Source: Belliella filtrata | Lineage (GTDB): Bacteria > Bacteroidota > Bacteroidia > Cytophagales > Cyclobacteriaceae | Assembly: GCF_022549775.1 (NCBI RefSeq) | Contig: NZ_JAKZGP010000001.1 | Location: 124,001 to 188,000, forward strand | Direction of reading: 5' to 3' | Length of the DNA stretch: 64,000 nucleotides | In this document: positions 17,400 through 26,486 of the stretch, one piece after another | Numbering within the stretch: the stretch's first letter is position 1 | Layout of the letters: each line of letters opens with the position of its first letter | Notes under the pieces: generated by a model | Database searches by the model: none | Told to the model about the DNA's origin: nothing | Seen by the model: only the letters and a program-made list of their open reading frames with translations | Translations under genes and position numbers: made by a program

Positions 17400-18401
17400 T
17401 TAAGATGTTTTAGGTTTTTTGTTTGTGGAGATTCTGAAGAAAATTCCCAAAGCCAAAAGACCTACAGCAATAATGGTCAACACCTGAGAGCCATGAATGA
17501 TAGCCGCAAATATTTTGCCTTGATCTTCACTCAAATCATACTTGATCAAAATAAAGGCCACAAGTGCATGAAAGGTACCAATACCTCCTTGAACTGGCGC
17601 AGTCATGCCTATACTGCCCATCACCATGACCATTAAGATCGCATTAGCTGTCAAACTGGCAGTCGAAGGTATCCCCAGTGCTACAGCGTACATTGTGAAA
17701 TAGTAACTTAGCCAAACACCTATGGAGGACATCCAAAATCCAAATTGATTCTCTACATCTTTGATCGAAAGCATTCCTTTATAAAGATCCTTTCCAAAGT
17801 TGCGCACCTTTTTGACTAGTCTGTTTTCTTTATATTTTTTGAACACAAAGAATATAACCAAAGCTATAACGAAGATCGCCCCTATTACTATAGGTAATAT
17901 GCTCATCAAACTATCTGAAATATCATCAGTAGCTACAAGTTCTTCGAAGATACTTATGAATAAGTTACGCTCAATAACAAAAGCTAGAAATATGCAAATG
18001 AGCATCATTAGCAAATCAATGGATCTTTCTACGATCACCGTACCTACTAGCTTACCCATATCTAATCCATCTGTACGCTTGAGAACACCACATCTTGCCA
18101 CTTCTCCAGCTCTGGGCACGATAAGATTAGCTAGATACCCAATCATCAATGCCCAAAATGTCCTGGAAGTCTTCACTTTGGTCTCTGCACTAGCATCGAT
18201 AAGCAGCTTCCACCTCCACGCTCTTAGCCAAAAACCAACCAATGCCACTAAAATTGAGGCAGCCAACCAATACCATGAGAGTTCAGCGACTGCCTCTGAA
18301 AGTTCTTCAAAACTGATATCTTTATACAAAAACCAAAAGATTCCAACAGCTACAATTAATGATACAACTACCTGAATCCCTTGCTTGAGAGTGATTTTCA
18401 A
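17400..18401 (-). CDS. lysylphosphatidylglycerol synthase TM-region / flippase-like protein (UPF0104)
   Basis: 333 residues with about eight hydrophobic helices, beginning IQVVVSLIVAVGIFWFLYK. The conserved segments are WYWLAASILVALVGFWLRAWRW, YLANLIVPRAGEVARCGVLKR (the family's RAGE motif), VIVERSIDLL and APVQGGIGTFHALV. This is the membrane domain seen in MprF and in glycolipid flippase-like proteins; by itself it is thought to move lipids or lipid-linked sugars, unproved here. It starts four bases after the panD stop, so it is the third gene of a panC-panD-flippase unit, though a link to pantothenate is not expected. Confidence 0.88.
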   Translation of the reverse strand: MKITLKQGIQVVVSLIVAVGIFWFLYKDISFEELSEAVAELSWYWLAASILVALVGFWLRAWRWKLLIDASAETKVKTSRTFWALMIGYLANLIVPRAGEVARCGVLKRTDGLDMGKLVGTVIVERSIDLLMMLICIFLAFVIERNLFISIFEELVATDDISDSLMSILPIVIGAIFVIALVIFFVFKKYKENRLVKKVRNFGKDLYKGMLSIKDVENQFGFWMSSIGVWLSYYFTMYAVALGIPSTASLTANAILMVMVMGSIGMTAPVQGGIGTFHALVAFILIKYDLSEDQGKIFAAIIHGSQVLTIIAVGLLALGIFFRISTNKKPKTS

Positions 18402-18404
18402 AAT

Positions 18405-18752
18405 TTATATGACTTTGTTATGGTCATCGGGAAAGATGACGATAGGTTGATGCTTCTTGGCTTCTTCAAAATCCATTGAGGCATATGAAATAATGATGAC
18501 AATATCTCCAACTTGAGCTTTCCTAGCAGCGGGGCCATTTAGGCAAATCATTCCACTGCCTCTTTCTCCTTTGATCACATAGGTCTCAAGTCTTTCACCA
18601 TTATTGATGTTGACTATTTGTACCTTTTCATTTTCTATAAGATTTGCAGCATCCATTAGGTCTTCATCTACGGTGATACTTCCTACATAGTGAAGTTCTG
18701 CTTGGGTGATCTTTACTCTATGGATTTTAGATTTTAATACTTGGATATGCAT
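18405..18752 (-). CDS. panD: aspartate 1-decarboxylase precursor
   Basis: 115 residues. PanD decarboxylates L-aspartate to beta-alanine for pantothenate. It is made as a proenzyme that cleaves itself between G24 and S25 (HYVGSITVD), turning the serine into the catalytic pyruvoyl group. Other family motifs are [12 protein letters not shown], the [17 protein letters not shown] segment and [20 protein letters not shown]. It follows panC by 24 bases on the same strand; the two gene products supply and use beta-alanine. The length and cleavage site are standard. Confidence 0.97.
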   Translation of the reverse strand: MHIQVLKSKIHRVKITQAELHYVGSITVDEDLMDAANLIENEKVQIVNINNGERLETYVIKGERGSGMICLNGPAARKAQVGDIVIIISYASMDFEEAKKHQPIVIFPDDHNKVI

Positions 18753-18776
18753 GATTCAAATTTTGCGCAAAACTAA

Positions 18777-19622
18777 TCAAATTATCTCTAGGTTGTCTAT
18801 CAACCTTACGTCTTCAACATATGCTGCGATACAAATAGAAGCTTGTGAAACATCACTTATGCTATTTTTTATTTCCAAAGTATGCGTATCCACAAGTTCG
18901 AAATATTCTAGTGAGCACATGGCAGAATGCAGAAATCTATTGACAACTTGTTCTTTGATCTTAAACCAATCTTTACCTGACTTTAGTTCATCTTTAGCAT
19001 ATGTCAAACTCTGAAAAAGGATAGTTGATTTTGTTCTTCCTTCTGGACTTAGTCGGATATTTCGCGAAGACATGGCGAGTCCGTCATGTTCTCTAATTGT
19101 CGGTACAGTGACCACCTGCACATCAAACTCAAGCTCCTCAACAAGCCGTTTGATGACTGCAACTTGCTGCAAATCCTTCTGACCAAAGTATGATTTATGA
19201 GGTTTAACAATATTTAACAGTTTGGAAACGACCAATCCCACCCCACTAAAATGGCCCGGTCTAAAGGCTCCTTCGAGGGTATTGTCTAAGTATCCAAAAT
19301 CAAATTTCAAGATAGATTTACTGCTATATAGCTCCTCAACAGTTGGAATAAAAACGAAATCAACCTGCTTTTGTTTTAATAATTCGAGGTCTTTATCTAC
19401 CGTAATAGGATACTTTTCGAAATCCTCAACATTATTGAATTGTGTTGGATTAACGAAAATAGACGCCACAACAACATCGGAATTTAATTTGGCGTTTTCT
19501 ACCAGCATCAAATGTCCTTCGTGCAATGCGCCCATTGTTGGAATAAAACCAATGTTTTTTTGAGAATTTCTTACTTGGCTTAGTTTGGATCTTACTTCCA
19601 CTTTGGTTCTGAGGATCTCCAC
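18777..19622 (-). CDS. panC: pantothenate synthetase
   Basis: 281 residues. The enzyme joins pantoate and beta-alanine using ATP. The nucleotide-binding motif HEGH is at 34-37 in PTMGALHEGHL, followed by SIFVNPTQFNNVEDFEKYP, FGQKDLQQVAVIKRLV and the MSSRN loop. It heads a minus-strand unit with panD (24 bases downstream) and the flippase-like gene. It is divergent from the short GT5 gene across a 130-base intergenic region, an arrangement that recurs in Bacteroidota. Confidence 0.97.
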   Translation of the reverse strand: MEILRTKVEVRSKLSQVRNSQKNIGFIPTMGALHEGHLMLVENAKLNSDVVVASIFVNPTQFNNVEDFEKYPITVDKDLELLKQKQVDFVFIPTVEELYSSKSILKFDFGYLDNTLEGAFRPGHFSGVGLVVSKLLNIVKPHKSYFGQKDLQQVAVIKRLVEELEFDVQVVTVPTIREHDGLAMSSRNIRLSPEGRTKSTILFQSLTYAKDELKSGKDWFKIKEQVVNRFLHSAMCSLEYFELVDTHTLEIKNSISDVSQASICIAAYVEDVRLIDNLEII

Positions 19623-19683
19623 TTTTGGGCTGGTTTATCAAATGTAAAATAGGCGCAAAGCTATGTTATTCTCCAGAAAAACA

Positions 19684-19714
19684 ATGGATTTTCGGGATTT
19701 TTTTTGTAACTTTG
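19684..19714 (+). promoter_or_regulatory. Bacteroidota-type promoter for the GT5 / DUF4270 unit
   Basis: TAACTTTG at 19707-19714 is an exact TAnnTTTG -7 box. The -33 region about 19 bases upstream (ATGG at 19684-19687) is a poor TTTG match. The start codon is at 19752, leaving a leader of about 30 bases. Confidence 0.5.
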
Positions 19715-19751
19715 TAGTCCCGTATTATACCCTCAACAAAAATTACAAGAT

Positions 19752-20564
19752 ATGTCTAAACTTCGTATCCTTTACGTTGCAAGTGAAATCAATCCATTCC
19801 TCCAAACATCAGAAGTTGCCAACTTCGTAAGAGCATTGCCTCAGGCGATGCAAGAAAAAGGTATGGAAATTCGCATTCTTGTTCCTAGATTTGGCTTGAT
19901 CAATGAAAGAAAGAACAGGTTGCACGAGGTAGTGAGACTTTCTGGAATCAACATCGCTGTTGGTGAGGAAGAAAAACCATTGATTATAAAAGTAGCATCA
20001 ATTCCAAATGCAAAGCTTCAGGTTTATTTTATAGACAATGAAGATTATTTCCAAAGGAAAAGCGTTTTCCATGATAAGCAGGAAAAGTTTTATGAAGATA
20101 ATGACGAAAGAGCCATTTTCTTCTGTAAAGGCGTCATAGAAACAGTAAAAAAGCTTGGCTGGGCTCCTGATGTAGTACATTGTAACGACTGGATGACTAG
20201 CTTGATACCGCTGTATTTGAAGACTACTTACAAAAACGAACCTTTGTTCAAAGATACAAAATCCGTATTTGCTATTTATAATACAGGATTTAGCCATAAA
20301 TTTGGCGACGATTTGTTTGATAAAGTCAAAATGGTCGATATAGACGACAATATTTTGGCGCCACTGAAGTCTAAAGATTATGAAGGATTCCTCAAAATAG
20401 GAATGGAATATGCCGACATGGTCATCAAGAGTGAAGAAATTTCAGATAAGTTGACGCAATTAATTGAAGAGTGCTCTAAAGATAAAAAGTGTGAGATTAA
20501 CAACGAAGAAGACGAAGAACTTTTTGAAAGTTACTATAACATCTATAATGACCTGGCCGGCTAA
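19752..20564 (+). CDS. glycogen/starch synthase N-terminal-domain protein (GT5, short form)
   Basis: 270 residues. It matches the N-terminal Rossmann half of GT5 glycogen synthases: ILYVASEINPFLQTSEVANF (the K-T-G-G loop of true synthases is replaced by Q-T-S-E), AIFFCKGVIETVKKLGWAPDVVHCNDWMT, FAIYNTGFSHKF. True GlgA is about 480 residues with a C-terminal half that binds ADP-glucose; that half is absent, and an acidic tail follows instead. This short form next to panC is widespread in Bacteroidota, so it is not a recent truncation. The altered N-terminal loop argues against ordinary glycogen synthesis. The DUF4270 lipoprotein gene overlaps its last 17 bases. Confidence 0.85.
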   Translation: MSKLRILYVASEINPFLQTSEVANFVRALPQAMQEKGMEIRILVPRFGLINERKNRLHEVVRLSGINIAVGEEEKPLIIKVASIPNAKLQVYFIDNEDYFQRKSVFHDKQEKFYEDNDERAIFFCKGVIETVKKLGWAPDVVHCNDWMTSLIPLYLKTTYKNEPLFKDTKSVFAIYNTGFSHKFGDDLFDKVKMVDIDDNILAPLKSKDYEGFLKIGMEYADMVIKSEEISDKLTQLIEECSKDKKCEINNEEDEELFESYYNIYNDLAG

Positions 20565-21891
20565 AGCTGTCGCTGGGCTATTCGTTACATTATCCATAGC
20601 AAGTTCTTGCAGTGATCCGTCTAGCATTGGTCTAGACTTGGATCCCAACAACAACCAGATAGGGGTTTTCTATGCAGAAATACCCCTTTCTGCTTCTATG
20701 GTTTTGCTAGATTCATTCAATACTACCAATGCTGGAGTAATGGTAGTGGGTGGATTGACTAGTGATTTCTTCGGCACGACCGAAGGTATCGGTTTTTCTA
20801 GATTGGCAATTAGCCCTACTGTCGCTCGCCCACAGCAGAGTGCTGTACTTGACTCTGTAAAGTTCAATTTCCAGATAGAATCGGTGATTGGCAATGACTT
20901 GAGTACTCCTAAATCTCTATCTGTTCATTTGCTAACTGAATCTATTCTTGATACAACCTACTATAACACTGATCGACTAGAGTTTGACCCCCAACCTATA
21001 GCGCAGGGAAGTTTCAATTTCTCTTCAAGACAAGATACAGCAGTGAATGTTCATATGGAAAGTGGCTTTTCAGAATTCATCTTTGAGGAACTGAAAAAAG
21101 GCGATGCTTTCAGAGACATTTTCACATTTAGAAGCTTGATTCCAGGAATTGCATTTCAGGGAGATCCTTCAGAAGAAACTTCTGCAGCAATAGCGGTTGG
21201 AAGTACCACAGCCATCACTGTTTATTATAAAAATGAAGGCGATACTATTTCACGAGGATACACCATCTCCACGGCTCAATCAAGGCATTTTAATTATGTG
21301 AATAATGACCGCACAGGTACTCCAACTGCAGAGATTACTGAGCCAAGAGTAGCTTATAGCGTTGGAAATAGGGTAGGATCCATTTCCAATGTCGGTATAG
21401 TGATGAAACTTGACACAAGTCCTATAGACAGTTTCTTGGATACGCTAGAGAATGTTACATTCAACGATATTGAGCTTTCAATAGGTCCATTAGGCAGTAA
21501 TGTTAGTACTAACAGACCTCCTCAAGGATTGTTAATGTACTTTACCAACGATCAAAATACAATTGAAAGAAATGCTAATAATAGTAGTTTAGCCGTACAA
21601 AGAGAAGGGGCTGCACAGGTGATTAATGACAATGGAAGCATGGTCCCAGCATTTGGTTCCAATAGTGAAGCTATCTTATCTTATAGCTCTGCAACTAACC
21701 TTTATCGGGCAAAAATCACTTCACATATGAATGCCCTATACAGATTAGGGTTGGAAAGAAGAGATTTTCTACTCTATCCATCAGTAGGCCTAGGAAGTCC
21801 GGATATCTTCAAAAGATCTTTTAGGGAGTTCGTAGTAGATGAGAATGAAATTAAGTTAAAAATATATTACTCTAAAATTAGAGCATTCTAA
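20548..21891 (+). CDS. DUF4270 family lipoprotein
   Basis: 447 residues from ATG at 20548, the start that gives a lipoprotein signal (GLFVTLSIASSC, lipid-bearing C21); the frame is open further upstream inside the previous gene but that part lacks a signal. The ATG lies within the stop region of the GT5 gene (17-base overlap), implying coupled translation. The mature protein is beta-rich (DSVKFNFQIES, DIELSIGPLGSNV) and ends EFVVDENEIKLKIYYSKIRAF, typical of DUF4270 outer-membrane lipoproteins. The function is unknown. The panC-GT5-DUF4270-glmS order is conserved in the phylum and may reflect an envelope role. Confidence 0.88.
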   Translation: MTWPAKAVAGLFVTLSIASSCSDPSSIGLDLDPNNNQIGVFYAEIPLSASMVLLDSFNTTNAGVMVVGGLTSDFFGTTEGIGFSRLAISPTVARPQQSAVLDSVKFNFQIESVIGNDLSTPKSLSVHLLTESILDTTYYNTDRLEFDPQPIAQGSFNFSSRQDTAVNVHMESGFSEFIFEELKKGDAFRDIFTFRSLIPGIAFQGDPSEETSAAIAVGSTTAITVYYKNEGDTISRGYTISTAQSRHFNYVNNDRTGTPTAEITEPRVAYSVGNRVGSISNVGIVMKLDTSPIDSFLDTLENVTFNDIELSIGPLGSNVSTNRPPQGLLMYFTNDQNTIERNANNSSLAVQREGAAQVINDNGSMVPAFGSNSEAILSYSSATNLYRAKITSHMNALYRLGLERRDFLLYPSVGLGSPDIFKRSFREFVVDENEIKLKIYYSKIRAF

Positions 21892-21918
21892 CAAGGAATA
21901 TAACTATCAAAAGATAAA

Positions 21919-21978
21919 CAAACCCAATCCGCTAATCAAGATTTAATCAATTATATCATGATTTTGGGTTGGGTTTTT
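21919..21978 (+). terminator. possible terminator after the DUF4270 gene
   Basis: AAACCCAA at 21919-21926 can pair with TTGGGTTT at about 21969-21976 (or TTGGGTT at 21964-21970), with a loop of about 40 bases and a following T run. The long loop makes it a weaker candidate than the others. Confidence 0.45.
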
Positions 21979-22008
21979 GTTTATATCCAATCAAATGAAT
22001 TACCTTTA
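21976..22008 (+). promoter_or_regulatory. promoter candidate for glmS
   Basis: TTTG at 21976-21979 and TACCTTTA at 22001-22008, 21 bases apart, fit the Bacteroidota -33/-7 pattern with one mismatch in the -7 box. The start codon is at 22032. No glmS ribozyme-like sequence was recognised in the short leader. Confidence 0.4.
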
Positions 22009-22031
22009 GGATCTAATAATTTTTAAATAAC

Positions 22032-23873
22032 ATGTGTGGAATAGTTGCTTATGTAGGGCAGAAAGAGGCGCTGCCAATTATCATCAAAGGTCTCAAAAGA
22101 TTAGAATACAGAGGCTATGACAGTGCAGGAGTAGCACTTATCGACCAAGAAGGGCTCAATGTCTATAAGAAGAAAGGCAAAGTATCTGAATTGGAAAATC
22201 ACCTGACAGATAAGGGAACCCTCAGCTCCACAATTGGAATAGGTCATACCCGATGGGCTACACATGGAGAACCCAATGATGTGAATGCTCACCCACATTA
22301 TTCTTCAAATGAAAAATTTGCTATGATTCATAATGGCATCATAGAGAATTATGATGTGTTGAAGACAGATTTAAAGAATAAAGGTTATGTATTCCAAAGT
22401 GATACGGATTCTGAGGTATTTATGAAATTCATTGAAGATATTCATAAAAACAATGATTGTAGCCTTGAAGAAGCTGTGAGACTTGCTTTGCACAAAGTCG
22501 TAGGCGCATATGCTATTGTAATCATGAATATCGAAGAGCCAGACACATTAATTGCTGCCAGAAAAGGTTCTCCTTTAGTGATAGGAGTTGGAAAAGGGGA
22601 GTATTTCCTTGCCTCCGACGCAACCCCTATCATCGAATATACCAATCAGGTAATCTACCTTGATGACTATGAAATCGCAGTGATCAGAAATGGGTCTCTA
22701 CAAATCAAAACCATCGAAAATGTAGAAACTAACCCATATATCAACAAGCTTGAAATGGAGCTTGAAGCAATAGAAAAAGGTGGGTATGAGCACTTCATGC
22801 TTAAAGAGATCTACGAGCAGCCAAGGTCTATTGCTGACTGTATGAGAGGGAGATTAGATGCGAAAAACGGTCGCTTGGTCTTAGGAGGTCTACGGGATTA
22901 TATGAACAAGTTCCAAAACGCAGACAGGATCATCATCACAGCTTGCGGGACTTCATGGCATGCTGGACTCGTTGCAGAATATTTGTTTGAAGAGTTCGCA
23001 AGAATTCCTGTGGAAGTGGAATATGCATCAGAATTTAGATACAGAAATCCAGTAGTCAATGAAAAAGACTTTGTTATTGCTATTTCTCAATCAGGAGAGA
23101 CAGCTGACACTTTAGCGGCTATTGAGCTGGCAAAATCTAAAGGAGCAACAATATTTGGTGTGTGTAATGTAGTAGGATCCTCTATCGCAAGAGCAACTCA
23201 TGCTGGTAGCTATACACACGCTGGACCAGAGATCGGAGTAGCTTCAACCAAGGCTTTTACAGCGCAGATATCTGTACTTACTATGATGGCTTTGATGTTA
23301 GGTTATCAAAGAGGTACGCTTACTGAAAGCAAGTATGTACAGCTGCTCAATGAACTAGAAAAAATTCCTAGTAAGGTAGAGGAAACTCTTCAGATGAACC
23401 CTCACATCGAAGAAATCTCTGCAGAATATAAGGATGCAAGGAATTTCTTGTATTTAGGAAGAGGTTATAATTTCCCAGTTGCCCTAGAGGGTGCATTGAA
23501 GCTCAAAGAAATTTCTTATATCCATGCGGAAGGTTACCCAGCTGCAGAAATGAAGCATGGTCCAATTGCCTTGATAGATGAAGAAATGCCAGTGGTATTC
23601 ATCGCTACCAAAGACAACTCTTATGAAAAGGTAGTCTCCAATATTCAGGAGGTGAAAGCAAGAAAAGGAAAAATCATAGCTGTGGTCACTGAAGGCGACA
23701 CAACAGTGAAAAGTATGGCCGATCATGTTCTTGAAATCCCAGACACCGCTGAGGCATTTGTACCATTACTTTCTGTAATTCCTCTACAGATACTTTCGTA
23801 TCATATTGCGGTAATGAGAGGCTGTAATGTTGATCAACCAAGGAATTTGGCAAAAAGTGTAACGGTAGAATAA
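22032..23873 (+). CDS. glmS: glutamine--fructose-6-phosphate aminotransferase (isomerizing)
   Basis: 613 residues. It makes glucosamine-6-phosphate from fructose-6-phosphate and glutamine, the entry to UDP-GlcNAc for peptidoglycan and LPS. The N-terminal glutaminase domain starts MCGIVAYVG, so the nucleophile cysteine is exposed after removal of Met; LEYRGYDSAGVA and HTRWATHGEP follow. Two SIS sugar-isomerase domains follow (ITACGTSWHAGLVAEY; AISQSGETADTLAA; FLYLGRGYNFPVALEGALKLKE), and it ends in NLAKSVTVE, the conserved C-tail. A terminator follows directly. Confidence 0.98.
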   Translation: MCGIVAYVGQKEALPIIIKGLKRLEYRGYDSAGVALIDQEGLNVYKKKGKVSELENHLTDKGTLSSTIGIGHTRWATHGEPNDVNAHPHYSSNEKFAMIHNGIIENYDVLKTDLKNKGYVFQSDTDSEVFMKFIEDIHKNNDCSLEEAVRLALHKVVGAYAIVIMNIEEPDTLIAARKGSPLVIGVGKGEYFLASDATPIIEYTNQVIYLDDYEIAVIRNGSLQIKTIENVETNPYINKLEMELEAIEKGGYEHFMLKEIYEQPRSIADCMRGRLDAKNGRLVLGGLRDYMNKFQNADRIIITACGTSWHAGLVAEYLFEEFARIPVEVEYASEFRYRNPVVNEKDFVIAISQSGETADTLAAIELAKSKGATIFGVCNVVGSSIARATHAGSYTHAGPEIGVASTKAFTAQISVLTMMALMLGYQRGTLTESKYVQLLNELEKIPSKVEETLQMNPHIEEISAEYKDARNFLYLGRGYNFPVALEGALKLKEISYIHAEGYPAAEMKHGPIALIDEEMPVVFIATKDNSYEKVVSNIQEVKARKGKIIAVVTEGDTTVKSMADHVLEIPDTAEAFVPLLSVIPLQILSYHIAVMRGCNVDQPRNLAKSVTVE

Positions 23874-23877
23874 AAAA

Positions 23878-23901
23878 AACCCGCTAGTGATAGCGGGTTT
23901 T
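23878..23901. terminator. bidirectional terminator between glmS and a convergent gene
   Basis: CCCGCTA at 23880-23886 and TAGCGGG at 23891-23897 form a perfect stem with a 4-base loop, with T runs on both strands. It serves glmS (plus) and the gene ending at 23924 (minus). Confidence 0.93.
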
Positions 23902-23923
23902 CTTTATATAGTTTAAGCTAAAA

Positions 23924-24484
23924 TCAACCTGTTTTCAATTTTAACTCTCCATTTCTTTTGACAATCTTCAAATCAAAATAATGATTAATGAAAGCTTTAC
24001 ACTGATTTTCTGACCACGCTGCTCTCGATTCTGTATCATATAGCACAGTCATTCGAAGCATCGTTTTTACATAAGGCTCGAACTGACCAAGCTGCCTAAG
24101 CCACATTGTAAGTTGTAAAAACCAATCTTCCTGAAATTTTTCAAAATGACTTCTACCATCAAAAAGTAATTCAAGCTGATTATCACCAAACTTATACCTG
24201 TATATACCACATAGCTGGTGATAAATTAATCTAATTCTCTCTGCTGGAAACTCGTAACTATCAATGATCTGATTGAAAGTAGTATCCATTATCATCAATG
24301 GATTATATAAAGCAGTATAAGATTTCTTCAGTTCAAAAACCATCAAGTCCAATGCCTTATCTTCCAAAGACGTTTGGGCTTGTCTTAGGATATAGTTTTT
24401 GTCTAAAGGAAACAGCTTTTGAATCATTGGAATTAGAAATATTTCGCAAAATACGTGATTTTTAGCTATAATTAAAATTTCCAA
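23924..24484 (-). CDS. hypothetical protein, unrecognised
   Basis: 186 residues from the first ATG at 24484; an internal ATG at 24427 (MIQKLFPLDKNY) is an alternative start because the preceding 19 residues are hydrophobic and irregular. The body is mostly helical and rich in aromatic residues (EDWFLQLTMWLRQLGQFEPYVKTML, CKAFINHYFDLKIVKR). There is no signal peptide, metal motif or known catalytic pattern. It is a single gene facing glmS and sharing its terminator, with an AT-rich upstream region of about 270 bases shared with the divergent SDR gene. No function is offered. Confidence 0.6.
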   Translation of the reverse strand: MEILIIAKNHVFCEIFLIPMIQKLFPLDKNYILRQAQTSLEDKALDLMVFELKKSYTALYNPLMIMDTTFNQIIDSYEFPAERIRLIYHQLCGIYRYKFGDNQLELLFDGRSHFEKFQEDWFLQLTMWLRQLGQFEPYVKTMLRMTVLYDTESRAAWSENQCKAFINHYFDLKIVKRNGELKLKTG

Positions 24485-24761
24485 TTAGAAATTATAAACC
24501 TATAACCACTCTCGACAAATACAAAATATGGCACTTGATCTTTAATTATCATATAGGTACTGTTGGTGCATTAGGTTCATATGGAGAATATTATTTTATT
24601 ATCATCAAAAAAATTGAATAGTAATCAATTAGCATTTCAAATAGAAGTTAAAACATAGTAATAAGTGTAATATTAACTTTTCATTTTTATAACTTAGAGA
24701 TTTCAATGAAAATAGCGATTTTACTGACTTGAAAATACTAGATCAGAAAACAAGAATACAG

Positions 24762-25514
24762 ATGGAAAACAAAACTGTAATAGTAACTGGTGGTGCAAGT
24801 GGCATAGGTCTTGCCATCTCTAAGAAATTCCTATCTCAAGGAGCCAGTGTATACATGCTCGATTTCAACACAAAACTTGGTCAAAGCGTAGTGGAAGAAT
24901 TAAAAAAAGACTACAATCAGATCAACTTTGTAGCTTGCGATGTCAGCAATCAAAAGCAAATAAAAGAGGTGTTTGAGAATATCCCATCCATTGATATACT
25001 CATCAACAATGCAGGCGTATCACATGTAGGGAATATAGAGAACACCACAGAAGAAGATTTCACGAGACTTTTCAATATCAATGTGAAAGGAATATTCAAC
25101 TGCACCCAAGCTGCCATCATGAAGATGAAAGGTAAAGGTGGAGCTATTTTGAACATGGCGTCTATAGTTTCTTCTGTTGGGATTCCAGATAGATTTGCAT
25201 ACTCTATGACCAAAGGAGCTGTACTTTCCATGACCTATTCTATAGCTTGTGATTATGTCAATGAAGGAATCCGCTGCAATTGTCTATCTCCAGCTCGGAT
25301 TCATACACCTTTTGTAGATGATTTTTTGGCAAAAAACTATCCTGGTCAAGAAAAAGAAGTGTTTGACAAACTTGCCAAAACTCAACCTATTGGCCGAATG
25401 GGTACCCCTGATGAAGTAGCAGAAGCCGCCTATTTTATCTGTTCTGATCAAGCAAAATTTATAACAGGAACCAATTTCCCTGTAGATGGTGGATTTGTAA
25501 GTATAAAAAACTAA
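24762..25514 (+). CDS. SDR-family oxidoreductase, resembling 2-keto-3-deoxy-L-sugar-acid dehydrogenase
   Basis: 250 residues from ATG at 24762; an in-frame TTG at 24729 would add 11 residues ahead of the usual N-terminus and is not preferred. It is a classical short-chain dehydrogenase: NAD-binding TGGASGIG at 9-16, NNAG at 82-85, and catalytic S134 or S137, Y147 and K151 (YSMTK). It is followed after four bases by an FAH-family hydrolase gene. This pair resembles the dehydrogenase and hydrolase that oxidise and cleave 2-keto-3-deoxy-L-fuconate or -rhamnonate in non-phosphorylated pathways; the substrate is an inference from pairing and resemblance. Confidence 0.88.
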   Translation: MENKTVIVTGGASGIGLAISKKFLSQGASVYMLDFNTKLGQSVVEELKKDYNQINFVACDVSNQKQIKEVFENIPSIDILINNAGVSHVGNIENTTEEDFTRLFNINVKGIFNCTQAAIMKMKGKGGAILNMASIVSSVGIPDRFAYSMTKGAVLSMTYSIACDYVNEGIRCNCLSPARIHTPFVDDFLAKNYPGQEKEVFDKLAKTQPIGRMGTPDEVAEAAYFICSDQAKFITGTNFPVDGGFVSIKN

Positions 25515-25518
25515 AAAT

Positions 25519-26373
25519 ATGAAGTTAATAAGATTTGGAAATGAAGGTCAGGAAAGACCCGGGATAGAGGATGAAAATGGTGTATGGCTGGATTGCTCCG
25601 CATTTGGATCGGATTGGAACGAGGCTTTTTTAGGTGATAATGGTACTCAAAAACTTGAATTATGGTTAAAAGAAAATCAAGCGAACTTACCAAAAGTAGA
25701 TAAAAGCACCCGACTAGGTAGCCCAATTTCAAGACCTTCAAAAATTGTATGTGTTGGCTTGAATTACTCCCTTCATGCCAAAGAGAGTGGCATGGCTATT
25801 CCTGAATCTCCTATTTTGTTCATGAAAGCCTCCTCATCCTATTGTGGCCCATTTGATCCTATCATCATTCCTAAAAATTCCGTCAAAACAGATTGGGAAG
25901 TAGAGCTAGCAGTGGTAATTGGCAAAAAAGCAACTTATGTGGATGAAGTTGACGCTCACAAGCACATCGCAGGATATGTCTTGCATAATGATGTGAGTGA
26001 AAGAGATTTTCAACTCAACCATGGCGGACAATGGGTAAAAGGAAAAAGTGCAGATAATTTTGCGCCATTAGGCCCTTACCTAGTTACTCCAGATGAGGCG
26101 AAAAATCCCGAAAACTTAAGACTATGGCTCAAGCTTAACGGGAAAATGATGCAAGACAGTAATACATCTGATCTGATATTCAAAATTCCATTCCTAGTAA
26201 GCTATATCAGCCAATATATGACCCTACTCCCTGGAGACGTGATCTCTACTGGAACACCATCAGGTGTAGGGCTTGGGCTCAACCCTCCACAATATCTCAA
26301 GGAAGGTGATATAGTAGAACTTGGTATAGAAGGTTTAGGTACAGCTAAGCAAGAAGTTGTTGCATATAAATGA
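25519..26373 (+). CDS. fumarylacetoacetate hydrolase family protein, probable diketo-deoxysugar-acid hydrolase
   Basis: 284 residues. The FAH fold (about 70-280) begins KIVCVGLNYSLHAKESG; metal ligands E127 and E129 (WEVEL) and D158 (HNDVSERD) are present, as are KGKSADNFAPLGPYLV and STGTPSGVGLGL. Members with this layout hydrolyse beta-diketo acids; relatives coupled to an SDR gene split 2,4-diketo-3-deoxy-L-fuconate or -rhamnonate into pyruvate and lactate. The SDR gene ends four bases upstream, so they are co-transcribed. No sugar dehydrogenase, lactonase or dehydratase gene is nearby, so the pathway is incomplete here. Confidence 0.88.
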   Translation: MKLIRFGNEGQERPGIEDENGVWLDCSAFGSDWNEAFLGDNGTQKLELWLKENQANLPKVDKSTRLGSPISRPSKIVCVGLNYSLHAKESGMAIPESPILFMKASSSYCGPFDPIIIPKNSVKTDWEVELAVVIGKKATYVDEVDAHKHIAGYVLHNDVSERDFQLNHGGQWVKGKSADNFAPLGPYLVTPDEAKNPENLRLWLKLNGKMMQDSNTSDLIFKIPFLVSYISQYMTLLPGDVISTGTPSGVGLGLNPPQYLKEGDIVELGIEGLGTAKQEVVAYK

Positions 26374-26422
26374 AATGATTTGATAAAACATGAATCTCAC
26401 GATTCTATGAGATTCAATTGAA

Positions 26423-26458
26423 AAGACCGCAGAATGTTAAAACTGCGGTCTTTTTTTT
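26423..26458. terminator. strong bidirectional terminator
   Basis: AAGACCGCAG at 26423-26432 pairs with CTGCGGTCTT at 26443-26452, followed by eight T, and flanked by A residues so that it works on both strands. It separates the FAH gene (plus) from the flavoprotein gene (minus). A second hairpin (GAATCTCA/TGAGATTC, 26392-26415) lies just upstream. Confidence 0.93.
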
Positions 26459-26486
26459 ATTGATATTGAACAATCAAATTTTAAAA

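Noticed and set aside
26392-26415. Perfect inverted repeat GAATCTCA/TGAGATTC after the FAH gene
   Set aside because: It sits directly before a strong terminator and has no T run of its own; most likely a spacer hairpin and not an operator or att site.
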